From Acidimicrobiia bacterium (lineage in GTDB: Bacteria; Actinomycetota; Acidimicrobiia; Spongiisociales; UBA11373): DNA of 64,000 nt. This document shows positions 8,685 to 18,012 of the stretch, one piece after another. The position numbers and the translations under genes are program-made. The DNA is taken from positions 113,701 through 177,700 of the forward strand of contig JBBDMM010000001.1 in NCBI GenBank assembly GCA_040878325.1. The letters run 5' to 3'. The notes beneath the pieces are model-generated. The model saw only the letters and a program-made list of their open reading frames with translations. It was not told the origin of the DNA and made no database searches. The first letter of the stretch is position 1. The number at the start of each line of letters is the position of its first letter.

Positions 8685-10466
8685 TTACTCCGGATCGCGG
8701 TAGAGCGCTTCGATCTCGTCGGCGAAGTGCTCGACGACCACGTTGCGCCGCACCTTGAGCGTTCCGGTGAGTTCGCCTTCGTCGATCGAGAAATCGCGAG
8801 GCAGGATGGCGAACTTCTTCACTTGTTCGACCCTGGCATAACGCGAGTTCACCCTGTCGAACGTCTCCTGGATCCGGGCCCGAATCGCGTCCGACTTGTG
8901 GAGTGGTCCCGAGACCCCGTGCTCCGAGGCGTAGGCATCGGCGACGTCGGGGGCAAGAGTCACCAGAGCGGTGATGAACTTGCGGCGGTCGCCGATCAGC
9001 ACCGCCTCGGAGATCATCATGTCGTCCTTGAGGTGTGTCTCGATGTCGCTGGGGGCGATGTTCTTGCCGCCGGCAGTGATGATGATGTCCTTCTTGCGAC
9101 CGGTGATTGTCAAGAAACCCTCGTCGTCGAACTCACCGATGTCGCCCGAGTGAAGCCACCCATCCTTAACCGTTTCAGCCGTCGCGTCTGCGTTCTTGTA
9201 GTACCCGGCGAAGACGTTCCCACCCCGCACCAGCACCTCACCGTCGGCGGCCACTACGACATCGCAACCGGGAAATGCCAGCCCCACCGTCCCGAACTTC
9301 GTTGCCCCCGGCTGGTTGAACGTGCTCGGACCAGAGCCTTCCGATTGCCCGTACACCTCGAGGACGCTGAGGCCGAAGCCGGCGAAGAACTCGAGGACTT
9401 CGGTGGAGATGGGCGCCGCACCGGTCACCGCAGCGGTGCAGCGATCCAGGCCGACCGCGGCGCGCACTTTATGGCCGACGAGCTTGTCGGCGACGCCCTG
9501 CTGTACCGCCAGCCCTGCGGGCAGCCGCTTGCCGGCGTTGATGTGGTCGACGGACTCGCGGTTCACCCGCTGCGCCCAAGAAGCGATCCGTGCCTTCGGT
9601 CCATGGGCCTCACCGAGCTTGGCCGCGATACCAGCGTGGAACTTCTCCCAAACCCGCGGGACCGCAAAGAACACCGTCGGGCGGACTTCCTTGAGGTTTT
9701 CGGCCAGCGCTTCGATCGACTCGGCGAAATAGACCGGCCAGCCCACGGAGATCGGGAGGTGGATCGAGAACATCTGCTCGGCGATGTGACTGAGAGGCAG
9801 GTACGAGATGGTGCAGTCGTCCGAGGACAGACTGGGCAGCACCGAGTGCGCCTGGTCGGCCGTCCAGGTGAGGTTGGAGTGGGTCAGCATAACGCCCTTG
9901 GGAGGGCCAGTCGTGCCGGAGGTGTAGATGAGGGTCGCCAGACCCGACGATTCCAGCGATGCGACGCGGGCGAGAAACTCGGAGTCGCTCACGCCGTCCC
10001 CCATCGCCAGGAACTCGTCCCACGAGAGCACCTGGGCATCATCGACCACCGGGGCACCGCGCATGGTCACGATCCACGCCAGGTGCGGTAGGTCACTTCT
10101 GACGGCGAGCACCTTCTCGAGTTGGACCTTGTTCTCGACCAGGATCACCGGAGCCTCGGAGTGCCCGGCGACATAGGCGACCTCCTCCGGTGACGAGGTG
10201 GTGTAGATCCCGGCCGGCGCGCCGCCGACGGCCATGCAGGCGACGTCGAGTATCACCCATTCGGGACGATTGAAACCGAGGATCGCTACGTGACGCCCGG
10301 GATCGAACCCGGTCGCGATCAATGCCTTTCCCGCACGCTTTACCTGATCGGCGAATTCGGACCACGACGTGGCCCGATACTCGCCATCGATCTTTTCGAA
10401 GTAGGCCGGGCTACCCGGCCGTATCTCGGCCTGCCGCAGCAGCCGGGCGGGAATCGTGTCGGCCAC
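8685..10466 (-). CDS. Long-chain fatty-acid--CoA ligase (AMP-forming, FadD15/bubblegum type)
   Basis: Activates fatty acids with ATP and CoA. 593 residues, full length for the family. Seen: AMP-binding motif YTSGTTGPPKG near residue 180, A4/A5 region EVYGQSEGSGPSTFN, GYYKNADATAETVKDGWLHSGDIG, the hinge GRKKDIIITAGGKNIAP, and a late Lys in GELTGTLKVRRN. The long insertion before the C-terminus (LVTLAPDVADAYASEHG) is typical of the large FACL/bubblegum group. It is transcribed alone, convergent with the DUF222 gene and divergent from the DUF1905 gene. Chain-length preference cannot be read from sequence. Confidence 0.9.
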   Translation of the reverse strand: MADTIPARLLRQAEIRPGSPAYFEKIDGEYRATSWSEFADQVKRAGKALIATGFDPGRHVAILGFNRPEWVILDVACMAVGGAPAGIYTTSSPEEVAYVAGHSEAPVILVENKVQLEKVLAVRSDLPHLAWIVTMRGAPVVDDAQVLSWDEFLAMGDGVSDSEFLARVASLESSGLATLIYTSGTTGPPKGVMLTHSNLTWTADQAHSVLPSLSSDDCTISYLPLSHIAEQMFSIHLPISVGWPVYFAESIEALAENLKEVRPTVFFAVPRVWEKFHAGIAAKLGEAHGPKARIASWAQRVNRESVDHINAGKRLPAGLAVQQGVADKLVGHKVRAAVGLDRCTAAVTGAAPISTEVLEFFAGFGLSVLEVYGQSEGSGPSTFNQPGATKFGTVGLAFPGCDVVVAADGEVLVRGGNVFAGYYKNADATAETVKDGWLHSGDIGEFDDEGFLTITGRKKDIIITAGGKNIAPSDIETHLKDDMMISEAVLIGDRRKFITALVTLAPDVADAYASEHGVSGPLHKSDAIRARIQETFDRVNSRYARVEQVKKFAILPRDFSIDEGELTGTLKVRRNVVVEHFADEIEALYRDPE

Positions 10467-10612
10467 GTGACCTCCGTTGGGAAACGAGCAGATCGTACCC
10501 GGCCCTCGAACGAGGAATCAGATGCGGGCTCATTTCGCGCTCCACGGCCCCGATCTGACATTCGACGACGCCTCGCAGGATCGTCCCGGCGCGGTTCGAT
10601 ATCCTCGGGGCC

Positions 10613-10885
10613 ATGAGCACCCTCGACCGGACATTCACGGCCATCCTCCACAAGGGCACCTCAGAGGGGGCGTGGACCTACGTGATGATGGAAGGCTCGG
10701 CGAACTTCTTCGGCACCCGTGGCCTGGTCAAGGTGGCCGGCACGATCGATGGCCATCCGTTTCGCTCGTCGTTCATGGCTCGAGGCGATGGCACTCACAT
10801 GCTCCCGGTGAAGGCAGACATCCGCGCCGCGATCCGCAAGCAGGCGGGCGACACCGTCACCGTTCACCTCGCCCCCAACGGCTGA
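10613..10885 (+). CDS. DUF1905 domain protein
   Basis: A 90-residue single-domain protein. The pattern [30 protein letters not shown] with the C-terminal [21 protein letters not shown] is that of the DUF1905 family, small beta-barrel proteins of unknown function sometimes fused to YdeI-like domains. ATG start at 10613. The stop is one base from the stop of the convergent M23 peptidase, with no hairpin between them. Confidence 0.85.
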   Translation: MSTLDRTFTAILHKGTSEGAWTYVMMEGSANFFGTRGLVKVAGTIDGHPFRSSFMARGDGTHMLPVKADIRAAIRKQAGDTVTVHLAPNG

Positions 10886-10886
10886 G

Positions 10887-12011
10887 TTAGAAGTCGCAGT
10901 CGATCAGCGCGGTCAGGCCGAGCAACTCGGTGAGCGCCGCCCTCGTCCCCCGACCGATGATTCCGTCGACTCCCAGGCCCCTCGCCTCCTGGAATGCCCG
11001 CACCGAGTTGTAGGTCTTCGCACCGAAGTGTCCATCGGGCGGGCCAGGATCGTGTCCGACGACTGCCAGCAAGCCCTGGAGCTGGGCGACGTCCGCACCA
11101 GAGGCGCCGTACCCGATTGAGCGGCTATCGGGGTTGAGGACCGATGCCTTGTCGGCGAGGTCGGACAGTTGGATGATCGCCGACCTGGTGGGCTTCTTGA
11201 CCTTGCCGTTGACCTTCAGGTCGTACGCCTCCTGGAACGCCTTCACCGCCCGCTTGGTGAGGCTGCCGAAGATTCCGTCGATCGGTCCGGGCTGGAATTC
11301 GAATGTGTTGAGGAACACCTGGAGGGCGCGCACCTGCTCACCAGCGCTCCCCTTCATCAGCCGACCTCTGCCTTCTACCAACGCCGACACATCGCTCAGC
11401 TCCCTGACGGAACAGACCGAGAGGCCCTGTGACTTGCGCAACGCATCGAATGGGTTGACGAGGACGCCGTCGGGGTCATAGAGCTCGAAGTGGAGGTGGG
11501 GTGCGGTGTTCTCGGCGTTGCCGGAGTCGCCGACCCAGCCGATCACGTCGCCGGCGTTGACCCTCGTTCCAGGGACGATGCCGGGGGCGATTCCCCACGC
11601 CTGGCCGTCGTCGGTGCCCGGAGTGTCGTTGTTGAGGTGGATGTACCAACTCTGCCAACCGTCGTCGTGGCGAATCACCAGGTTGCAGCAACGGTGCGGG
11701 TTGAGGTTTGCGGGGTCGGTCGACCAGTTGACATAGGTCACAGTGCCGGTGGCAGCGGCGACGACCGGCACCATCTTCTCGGCCATGATGTCCTGGGCGT
11801 GATGGAGTCCGTTCCCCCGATATGCCCAGAACCAGTCGTAGTACCAGTGGTCTCCCTGCACCGGAAACACCAGTGGATAGTCGACCATCTGACCGTACGA
11901 ATGAACCGTCCCGCCGAAGGGGGTCTGGTGGTTGGCCGAGGCGACAGGCGCCATCCCGATTCCCGACACCGCCAGTGCTCCAACGATCATCAGCCGCAAA
12001 AATCCTCGCAT
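10887..12011 (-). CDS. Secreted M23-family peptidoglycan endopeptidase with two peptidoglycan-binding domains
   Basis: 374 residues with an N-terminal signal peptide (MRGFLRLMIVGALAVSG...ASA). The M23/LytM metallopeptidase domain has the zinc-ligand pair HHAQD near residue 70 and HLHFEL near residue 170. The usual LytM spacing is stretched by an insertion containing two adjacent cysteines (PHRCCN). Two PG_binding_1 repeats follow (GSAGEQVRALQVFLN...DGIFGSLTKRAVKAFQ; GADVAQLQGLL...DGHFGAKTYNSVRAFQ). It probably cleaves cell-wall peptide cross-links. A clear ribosome binding site (GGAGAAGG) precedes the ATG. It is downstream of pyrD on the same strand, after a hairpin/T-tract, so probably a separate transcript. 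Confidence 0.9.
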   Translation of the reverse strand: MRGFLRLMIVGALAVSGIGMAPVASANHQTPFGGTVHSYGQMVDYPLVFPVQGDHWYYDWFWAYRGNGLHHAQDIMAEKMVPVVAAATGTVTYVNWSTDPANLNPHRCCNLVIRHDDGWQSWYIHLNNDTPGTDDGQAWGIAPGIVPGTRVNAGDVIGWVGDSGNAENTAPHLHFELYDPDGVLVNPFDALRKSQGLSVCSVRELSDVSALVEGRGRLMKGSAGEQVRALQVFLNTFEFQPGPIDGIFGSLTKRAVKAFQEAYDLKVNGKVKKPTRSAIIQLSDLADKASVLNPDSRSIGYGASGADVAQLQGLLAVVGHDPGPPDGHFGAKTYNSVRAFQEARGLGVDGIIGRGTRAALTELLGLTALIDCDF

Positions 12012-12102
12012 GATCCTTCTCCGCTAGCTCCGCCGGCCACCCGGCGTCACAGATCGAATCGGCGGGAAAGTCGCGAAACCTAAGACAAGTCGCGCGGGAG
12101 GA

Positions 12103-13107
12103 TCAAAAAACTCGGCCGGAGGGCGAGTGGCCTCGCAGGGCCCCCAAGGAATCCCGCAGCAAACGGGGCCCGGAATAAACCAAGCCCGTGTACATCTGAA
12201 CGAGCACCGCCCCCGCCTCGAGGCGGTCCCGCACGTCATCCGGGCTCATCACGCCGCCCGACGCGACGATCGGCAACGAGGTCGCCGCCACGGCGCGCCG
12301 AAGCCGGTCGAGCGCGATCGGCGCCAGCGGGCTGCCGCTCAGCCCACCATCCGGACTGTCGACGATGCCCGGCCGGGCGGTGGTGGTATTGCCCACGACG
12401 AAGCCGTCGACGCCGGTGGACTCGGCGGCGCCGATCGCCGTCTCGAACTCCTCCGAGTCCGGCGACAGCTTCACCAGCAGCGGTAGCCGCCGCCCGAGAC
12501 GTCGCGCCCATTCATCGCGGCGCCCGACGATCGGGCCGAGCAACTCCGCTAGATCACTTTCCAGGTCACGGAGACCAGGGGTGTTCGGTGACGAGACATT
12601 GACCGCCAGGTAGTCGGCGAGCGGACTGAACCGATCGACGAGGGTCAGGTAGTCGGCGATCCGCTGGTCGGGCGGGGTGTCGGCGTTCGGCCCGATCGAC
12701 ACTCCCACCACCACCCCACCGGGCCGGCTCCGGCCGGCAAGGCGCGCCGCAACCCGATCGGCCCCGACACTGGGGAACCCCATGCGATTGATGAGCGCGG
12801 TCTGTTCCGGCAGCCGATGGACCCTCGGCCGGGGGTTTCCCGGCTGCGGCCGAGGCGTCACGGTCCCGACCTCGACGTGTCCGAATCCGAGTGCCGCCAG
12901 GGCCCTCCAGGCCGATCCGTCTTTGTCGTATCCGGCAGCGAGGCCGAGAGGGTTGCGGAAGCGCAGGCCGAACGCCTCCACCGGTTCGACCACGAACCGG
13001 CTGCGGCGCCGCGGCGCCCAGCGGGCCAGACGAACTCCGCGAAGAGCCAGACGATGTGCCCGCTCGGGATCCAGCCGGAAGCCGAGAGCGCGTAGTGCCC
13101 GGTACAT
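12103..13107 (-). CDS. pyrD: Dihydroorotate dehydrogenase (quinone), class 2
   Basis: Membrane-associated flavoenzyme oxidising dihydroorotate to orotate with quinone as acceptor. About 334 residues. Class 2 features: an N-terminal helical extension (YRALRALGFRLDPERAHRLAL), GLAAGYDKDGSAWRALAALGFGHVEVGTV, INRMGF, and the catalytic-serine motif NVSSPNTPGLR near residue 167, then LVKLSPD and the C-terminal FMN-phosphate loop IVASGGV...MYTGLVYSGP. The ATG at 13107 overlaps the stop of pyrF::pyrE as TGATG; a GTG one codon earlier is also possible. It is the last gene of the pyr operon, and a T-tract coincides with its stop codon. Confidence 0.95.
   Translation of the reverse strand: MYRALRALGFRLDPERAHRLALRGVRLARWAPRRRSRFVVEPVEAFGLRFRNPLGLAAGYDKDGSAWRALAALGFGHVEVGTVTPRPQPGNPRPRVHRLPEQTALINRMGFPSVGADRVAARLAGRSRPGGVVVGVSIGPNADTPPDQRIADYLTLVDRFSPLADYLAVNVSSPNTPGLRDLESDLAELLGPIVGRRDEWARRLGRRLPLLVKLSPDSEEFETAIGAAESTGVDGFVVGNTTTARPGIVDSPDGGLSGSPLAPIALDRLRRAVAATSLPIVASGGVMSPDDVRDRLEAGAVLVQMYTGLVYSGPRLLRDSLGALRGHSPSGRVF
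12104..12128 (-). terminator. Possible terminator at the pyrD stop codon
   Basis: On the minus strand ACTCG and CGAGT (12110-12128) can pair, directly followed by a T6 run that runs into the TGA stop of pyrD. The stem is short but the T-tract is good. It would end the pyr operon. Confidence 0.4.
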
Positions 13108-14477
13108 CACCGTCCCGCGAGAAACGAAGCGACTGCCCGCCGCTCGTCTTCGCCGATCGCCCCGGCTTCTCCTAGTTCGTCGACGAGGGTCTCCAGGTTG
13201 GTGATGGCGTGCATCTTGATCCCTTCGCCGGCAAGGGCCGCCCTCGCTCCGCTGTCCCGCTCGATCAGCACCACCAGGTCCTCGACGACCAGTCCGGCGT
13301 CACGCAGCAGACCCGCCGCTTCGATCGCGCTAATTCCGCTGGTGACCACATCGTCGACAAGCACCACCCGATCCCCCGCTCGCCATTCGCCCTCCACCCG
13401 GGCACCGGTGCCGTGCTCTTTGGACTCCCGGCGCGGCCATACCAGCGACTTCGATCGCTCGAGGGCAACCGCCGTCGCCAGGGGCAGTGCCCCGTAGGGA
13501 ACTGCGCCGACGTGGTCATACGTGAGCGTCTCGAGAACCGAGCCGTACGAGGCGGCGACCCGACGAAGGAGACCGGGCCGGCCGGACACTCGCCGGAGAT
13601 CCACATAGATGGGAGAGACCACCCCCGACCGGAGAGTGAACTCGCCGAAGCGCACGCATCCAGAGGCGTGGAGATCGTAGGCGAGGCCGCGAGGCCGGGG
13701 GACAGCCTCACGGGGTCGGACCCCGCGAAATGCATCCCGCAGATCCGTGGCCATGACGCCCGGATCCGGCGAGTCTCCGACGAGGCGCGAGGAAGGGATC
13801 AGCACCCCGCGGCCGTCGGACCGCAATGCCACCCCGATTGCCTCAGGATCGGCTCCCTGCGGGCCGACTCCCGGTACGAGGATCCAGTGCTCGGGCATCA
13901 TCGCCCGCACTTTGGCCATGGCGCCCGGAAAGGTTGCTCCCACTACGACTCCCAGCCGATCGGATTCCGCCCACCCCGCGGCGAGCCGAGCCACACGCTC
14001 GTAGATCAACTCGCCGGTGTCGAGAGTGGCGTCCTGGAGATCGGCACTGCTCGGGTTCGACGTGCGGCACAGCAACCAGACCCCCCGGCCGGGGTGGGCC
14101 AGAAAAGGGTCCACGGCGTCGCGGCCCAGGTAGGGGCTCAGTGTCACGGATCCGGCCCCAACGACGCCAAAGCACGCCTCGGCGTAGGCGGCCGCAGTCG
14201 ATGCGATGTCCCCGCGTTTCGCGTCGAGGATCGTCGGAATCTCGTCGGGGACCGATGCCACCACTTCGATCAATGCCTCGATGCCGGCGGCCCCATGGGC
14301 TTCGAAGAACGCCGAGTTGAACTTGAACGCCGCGGCGGCATGGGCGGTGACGGCGATCAGGTCGAGCGACACCCGACGCGCCTCGACGGCATCCTTGGCC
14401 CGCGGGTCGATCCCGACGCACAGCAAGGAGTCGACCGCACGCGACCGCTCGTCAAGGGCCTCGAAGAACGCCTTCAC
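13107..14477 (-). CDS. pyrF: Bifunctional orotidine-5'-phosphate decarboxylase / orotate phosphoribosyltransferase (PyrF-PyrE fusion)
   Basis: A 456-residue fusion carrying the last two steps of UMP synthesis. Residues 1-~270 are a type-2 OMP decarboxylase ([24 protein letters not shown], catalytic DAKRGDI near residue 82, [12 protein letters not shown]). Residues ~275-456 are OPRT ([22 protein letters not shown] and the PRPP loop [17 protein letters not shown] near residue 368). The join is a short Pro/Arg-rich linker ([14 protein letters not shown]). The order is decarboxylase first, opposite to animal UMP synthase. Its start overlaps the pyrB stop (ATGA) and its stop overlaps pyrD. No separate pyrE or pyrF is in the window. 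Confidence 0.93.
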   Translation of the reverse strand: MKAFFEALDERSRAVDSLLCVGIDPRAKDAVEARRVSLDLIAVTAHAAAAFKFNSAFFEAHGAAGIEALIEVVASVPDEIPTILDAKRGDIASTAAAYAEACFGVVGAGSVTLSPYLGRDAVDPFLAHPGRGVWLLCRTSNPSSADLQDATLDTGELIYERVARLAAGWAESDRLGVVVGATFPGAMAKVRAMMPEHWILVPGVGPQGADPEAIGVALRSDGRGVLIPSSRLVGDSPDPGVMATDLRDAFRGVRPREAVPRPRGLAYDLHASGCVRFGEFTLRSGVVSPIYVDLRRVSGRPGLLRRVAASYGSVLETLTYDHVGAVPYGALPLATAVALERSKSLVWPRRESKEHGTGARVEGEWRAGDRVVLVDDVVTSGISAIEAAGLLRDAGLVVEDLVVLIERDSGARAALAGEGIKMHAITNLETLVDELGEAGAIGEDERRAVASFLAGR

Positions 14478-15448
14478 GCCTTGCCCAGCACCATCGCCAG
14501 CAGCGCCATCCGCACATACATGCCGTACTCCATCTGTCGGAAATAGGCCGCCCGGGGATCGGCGTCGACCTCCATCGCGATCTCGTTCACCCTGGGGAGG
14601 GGATGCATCACGATCATCCGCTCCTTTGCGGCTTCCAGTGTGGCGGGTGTCACGACGAACCCGTCCTTCACTGCGTCATAGGCGGCGGGTTCTTCGAAGC
14701 GCTCCTTCTGTACCCGGGTGACGTAAAGCACGTCGGTCGCCGGCAACACCGAGTCCAGCGAGCCGTGCACCGCGAACGGGGTCTTCGCCTCTTCCAACTC
14801 CTCGAGTATCTCCGCCGGCATCTGGAGGATCTCCGGCGAGACCAGGTTGAGGGTCACCTCGAACTTGGAGAGCAGGCGGGACAGCGAGTGCACCGTGCGT
14901 CCGTACTTGAGGTCGCCGACCATGGTCACCGTGAGCCCGTCGACCTCCCCAAGCTCTTCCCGGATCGTGAAGAGGTCGAGGAGGGCCTGGGTGGGGTGCT
15001 CCCCCACACCATCACCGGCGTTGATGATCGGCTTGGTGGCGTACTCGGCGGCGAGGGCGGAGGCCCCGACATCGGGATGACGGAGCACGATCACATCGGC
15101 GTACCGCTCCAGAGTGCGGACGGTGTCGGGCAGCGACTCGCCCTTCGACACCGACGAGTAGGTCACCTCATTGATCGAGATCACGCTCCCACCGAGCCGC
15201 TCCATCGCTGCCGCGAAAGAGGACGAAGTCCTGGTCGACGGCTCGTAGAACAGGTTGGCGAGAAGCTTGCCCTTCAGCAGGTCGAAAGTGCCGACGCGGG
15301 CGACCATCGCCTGCATCTCGTGCGCCACCTCGAAGATGTAGTCGAGGTCGTCCTTGTCGAACTGCCGTACCGACACGATGTCACGCCCGTAGAACGGTGC
15401 GTCCTGCCTGTCCCCAAAGGGAAGGTGGCTGCGCGCTTCTCGATCCAT
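14474..15448 (-). CDS. pyrB: Aspartate carbamoyltransferase catalytic subunit
   Basis: Condenses carbamoyl phosphate with aspartate, the first committed step of pyrimidine synthesis. 324 residues. Seen: carbamoyl-phosphate loop [12 protein letters not shown] near residue 66, [42 protein letters not shown] near residue 150, KYGRTVHSL, and the aspartate-loop motif [15 protein letters not shown]. No pyrI regulatory subunit gene is adjacent. It sits between pyrC (stop and start share a base) and pyrF::pyrE (4-base overlap). Confidence 0.96.
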   Translation of the reverse strand: MDREARSHLPFGDRQDAPFYGRDIVSVRQFDKDDLDYIFEVAHEMQAMVARVGTFDLLKGKLLANLFYEPSTRTSSSFAAAMERLGGSVISINEVTYSSVSKGESLPDTVRTLERYADVIVLRHPDVGASALAAEYATKPIINAGDGVGEHPTQALLDLFTIREELGEVDGLTVTMVGDLKYGRTVHSLSRLLSKFEVTLNLVSPEILQMPAEILEELEEAKTPFAVHGSLDSVLPATDVLYVTRVQKERFEEPAAYDAVKDGFVVTPATLEAAKERMIVMHPLPRVNEIAMEVDADPRAAYFRQMEYGMYVRMALLAMVLGKA

Positions 15449-16512
15449 CAGCTCTCCTTTGTGCGTACGTCCTGACCGAACCCCGGATCGGCGAGAACCT
15501 CACCGTCCCGAAACACCTCCACCCCTCGCAGCGTCACCCGTGTCACCTTGCCGCGCATCGGGCGCCCCTCGAAGGGCGTCCACCCTGCCCGGGTGTGCTG
15601 CTGCGACCCGATGACGGTCCAGGCCTCATCGGGGTCGACCTCCACCACGGCCTCCTGCGGCGGAAGCCCGAAGATTCGCCGGGGACTGTCGTGGAGTCGG
15701 GCGGTCACCTGATCCAGGGTCAGCCGGCCATCGTCGACGGCGCCCAAGAAGAGGGGAAGGACCGTCTCGAGCCCGGGGAACCCCGGTGGCGGGGCATCCC
15801 CGGCCTTCTCCGCGCTGGTGTGGGGGGCGTGATCGGTGGCAAAGCAGTCGATGTCATCGAGATGGCGCCACAGCGCCTCGCGGTCGGCGGGCGAAGCCAG
15901 CGGCGGGCGCACCTCGGCGAGGGGGCCGAGATCCGCGGCAATGGCCGTATCGAGGAAGAGGTGGTGAGGGGTCACCTCGCAGGTCACCGCCAACCCGCGA
16001 TCCCGGGCCCGCAGCACCATCACCATCTCCTGCTCGGTGGCGAGATGGCAGACGTGCACCGGGCGCTCGAGCAGGGTGGCGATGAGAAGCAGCGCCCCGA
16101 GGGTCGACCCCTCGGCGTGGACCGCCACCGGGCGATCCGTTGGCCAGGCCTCCAGGTGGCGCGACCAGGATTCCGGATCGAGCAGACGGAGGTCGCCGAA
16201 GGTGGAGTCGAGGTACATCTTCAGCCCGGCGGCGCCGGGGGCGAGCGCCGCCGCGTCGGCAAAGTTCGTCTCGGTGGCCCCGACGAAGAGGCCGTAGTCG
16301 CAGCGCGCCCGGGCCTGAGCCGCCTGCTGCGCCTCGTCGAACGAGGCTCGATCGACCACCGGAGGCTTGGTGTTCGGCATGGCCAGCACCGTGGTGAAAC
16401 CCCCCGCCAGCGCTGCAGCCGTGCCCGACGCCCAGTCCTCCTTGTGGGTCTGACCAGGGTCGCGCATGTGCGTATGGACATCGACGAGGCCGGGGAGCCG
16501 GATGGTGGTCAT
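15448..16512 (-). CDS. pyrC: Dihydroorotase, class I type
   Basis: Zinc amidohydrolase that cyclises carbamoyl aspartate. 354 residues, short for a stand-alone class I enzyme because it starts almost directly at the metal site ([21 protein letters not shown]) and lacks most of the N-terminal beta sandwich. Other ligands: [10 protein letters not shown] in the region that normally supplies a metal-bridging Lys or equivalent, [20 protein letters not shown], and FATDHAPH near residue 226. A strong GGAGGAG ribosome binding site precedes the ATG. First gene of the pyr operon. The leader upstream contains a terminator-like hairpin and a sigma-70-like promoter. Confidence 0.93.
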   Translation of the reverse strand: MTTIRLPGLVDVHTHMRDPGQTHKEDWASGTAAALAGGFTTVLAMPNTKPPVVDRASFDEAQQAAQARARCDYGLFVGATETNFADAAALAPGAAGLKMYLDSTFGDLRLLDPESWSRHLEAWPTDRPVAVHAEGSTLGALLLIATLLERPVHVCHLATEQEMVMVLRARDRGLAVTCEVTPHHLFLDTAIAADLGPLAEVRPPLASPADREALWRHLDDIDCFATDHAPHTSAEKAGDAPPPGFPGLETVLPLFLGAVDDGRLTLDQVTARLHDSPRRIFGLPPQEAVVEVDPDEAWTVIGSQQHTRAGWTPFEGRPMRGKVTRVTLRGVEVFRDGEVLADPGFGQDVRTKES

Positions 16513-16525
16513 CGCTCCTCCCCCA

Positions 16526-16551
16526 AGAAAAGGACCCCCACATCGGGGGCC
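16526..16551 (-). promoter_or_regulatory. Candidate transcription attenuator in the pyr operon leader
   Basis: Read on the minus strand, GGCCCCC, a 5-base loop and GGGGGTC form a 7-bp GC-rich stem (one G-T pair), followed by CCTTTTCTT and then, without a gap, the pyrC ribosome binding site. A terminator-like structure between promoter and first gene suggests attenuation by pyrimidine supply. No PyrR gene or clear PyrR-binding loop is visible. Confidence 0.5.
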
Positions 16552-16638
16552 GGGGAGGTTCGATCGCCAACGGATCGAGAGTCAGCCAAGGTGACCTTTT
16601 CCGTTCGTACTCACTCCACTCCCTGTTCGGGCGACAGG

Positions 16639-16667
16639 ATTCTATGTCATCGCGACTTTCGCGCCAA
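16639..16667 (-). promoter_or_regulatory. Sigma-70-type promoter for the pyr operon
   Basis: On the minus strand TTGGCG (16667-16662), a 17-base spacer and TAGAAT (16644-16639). Predicted transcription start is near 16632, giving a leader of about 120 bases containing the attenuator hairpin. Confidence 0.5.
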
Positions 16668-16792
16668 GAGGCGAATACTCAACGCATCCAGCGAACACCC
16701 AAAGTAACGTTGGTTGTTGGGTAGGGTGGATTGGAAGATAGAGGGGACCATTCGCGATCGTGGTCTCGATCGCGACCGAGAGGAGCTTTCTG

Positions 16793-17839
16793 ATGAGACG
16801 ATTCAACACGATTTTCGCTGTCGCCGTCCTCCTACTGACGGTGATGAGCCCAGTGCACGCCGGTAACGACACACTCTGGGTGGACGACGACGGTGGCCAG
16901 TGCAAAAGCGCCGATCACACCACCATTCAAGACGCCATCGATGCGGCGGTCGCAGGAGCCACCATCCGAGTGTGCGCCGGCACCTACGCCGGGGCCACCG
17001 TCGACAAGATGGTGAACCTCGAGGCCGTCGGCCACGTCGTGATCGACACTGGTCCCTACTCGCACCCCGGTTTTCTGGTTGCTGGATTTCTGTTCCCACC
17101 CGACTACAGCGGCAGCGGCAGCTCCATCAGGGGCTTCCACTTCCAAGGCACTCAGCAGACCGGCGGCGATGACGGCGAGCTCGACTTTCCCATCTTCAGC
17201 CGGGGCGCCAATGGAGTCGCGGTCAGTCACAACACGATGAACGACTCTCTCCAGGGCATCACCAACTGGAACGGGAGTGACTGGGTGATCGACCACAACA
17301 CCCTCACCGATCTGTGGACCTTCTGCGGAGGGGGTATCGGCATACTGGCCGGCGGCTTCGACGGCGGAGCACATGGCGACAACGAGATCTCGCACAACGA
17401 GGTCAGTGGGACCCTTCATGTGTCGTCGGGTGACTGTGGTGGCTACGACGGCACCGGCATCGTCCTCTTCGCAGACTTCCGCTCAGGTCGGGCAGGCGCC
17501 ACTTCCCTGAGTGGGAACACGATCCACCACAACACGGTGGAGCTGGTCAGCGACACTCCGGGAGTGGTGAACGTCAACGGGTTCGAACTCACCGACACTC
17601 GGGACACGGTTCCCGTGATCACCGGCAACAACCTCTCCCACAACCAGGTGCCCTCGATCGGTGACGACGGCTTCACCGTTAGCGGAGCTCCAGGGAACTT
17701 CTTCGGATTCAACAAGATCGGAGTCAGTGGCGGATTCGACATCTCCGACGACACCCTCGGCGCTGGCACCGGCGGCACGGCCAACACCTGGGACAAGAAC
17801 CGGTGCGACACCAGCTCGCCGGGAGGGCTCTGCAAGTAG
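16793..17839 (+). CDS. Secreted parallel beta-helix repeat protein
   Basis: 348 residues from the ATG at 16793, chosen because GAGGAG lies 8 bases upstream and a clean signal peptide follows (MRRFNTIFAVAVLLLTVMSP, cleavage probably after VHA). The mature part begins LWVDDDGGQCKSADHTTIQDAIDAAVAGATIRVCAGTYA, the usual opening of right-handed beta-helix (PbH1/NosD-like) proteins. It continues with Asn-rich rungs (VSHNTMNDSLQGI, WVIDHNTLTDLW, NEISHNEVSG, NTIHHNTVEL, NNLSHNQVP). Six cysteines suggest disulfides. The role is unknown; relatives include surface proteins and polysaccharide-active enzymes. No catalytic motif is recognised. Followed by a strong hairpin. Confidence 0.85.
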   Translation: MRRFNTIFAVAVLLLTVMSPVHAGNDTLWVDDDGGQCKSADHTTIQDAIDAAVAGATIRVCAGTYAGATVDKMVNLEAVGHVVIDTGPYSHPGFLVAGFLFPPDYSGSGSSIRGFHFQGTQQTGGDDGELDFPIFSRGANGVAVSHNTMNDSLQGITNWNGSDWVIDHNTLTDLWTFCGGGIGILAGGFDGGAHGDNEISHNEVSGTLHVSSGDCGGYDGTGIVLFADFRSGRAGATSLSGNTIHHNTVELVSDTPGVVNVNGFELTDTRDTVPVITGNNLSHNQVPSIGDDGFTVSGAPGNFFGFNKIGVSGGFDISDDTLGAGTGGTANTWDKNRCDTSSPGGLCK

Positions 17840-17957
17840 ACGTCGACCCTCGACACAGCTGCCGTCTGAGCAGTAGAGGGGATCCGCGCCTGTGAGCTGA
17901 ACATGCGTTTCCGACGGAATCGGGCCGCCTGAACCGACGAGCTGACCAATGCGATAG

Positions 17958-17983
17958 AAGGGGCCGCCATTAGGCGGCCCCTT
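17958..17983 (+). terminator. Strong hairpin after the beta-helix gene
   Basis: A perfect 11-bp stem AAGGGGCCGCC / GGCGGCCCCTT with an ATTA loop, followed by a weak pyrimidine run. It lies 30 bases before the dehydratase start. Confidence 0.65.
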
Positions 17984-18012
17984 CCTCGTGATCCCCCGGG
18001 TACCCTCACCCA

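Noticed and set aside
12011..12103. c-di-AMP (ydaO-type) riboswitch upstream of the M23 peptidase, suggested by CGCCGG-GTGG-CCGGCG and GGCGGAG
   Set aside because: The gap is only about 90 bases, too short for the full element, and the conserved 5' half is not seen.
16552..16632. PyrR-binding loop in the pyr leader
   Set aside because: I could not find the conserved anti-antiterminator loop sequence, and no pyrR gene is nearby.
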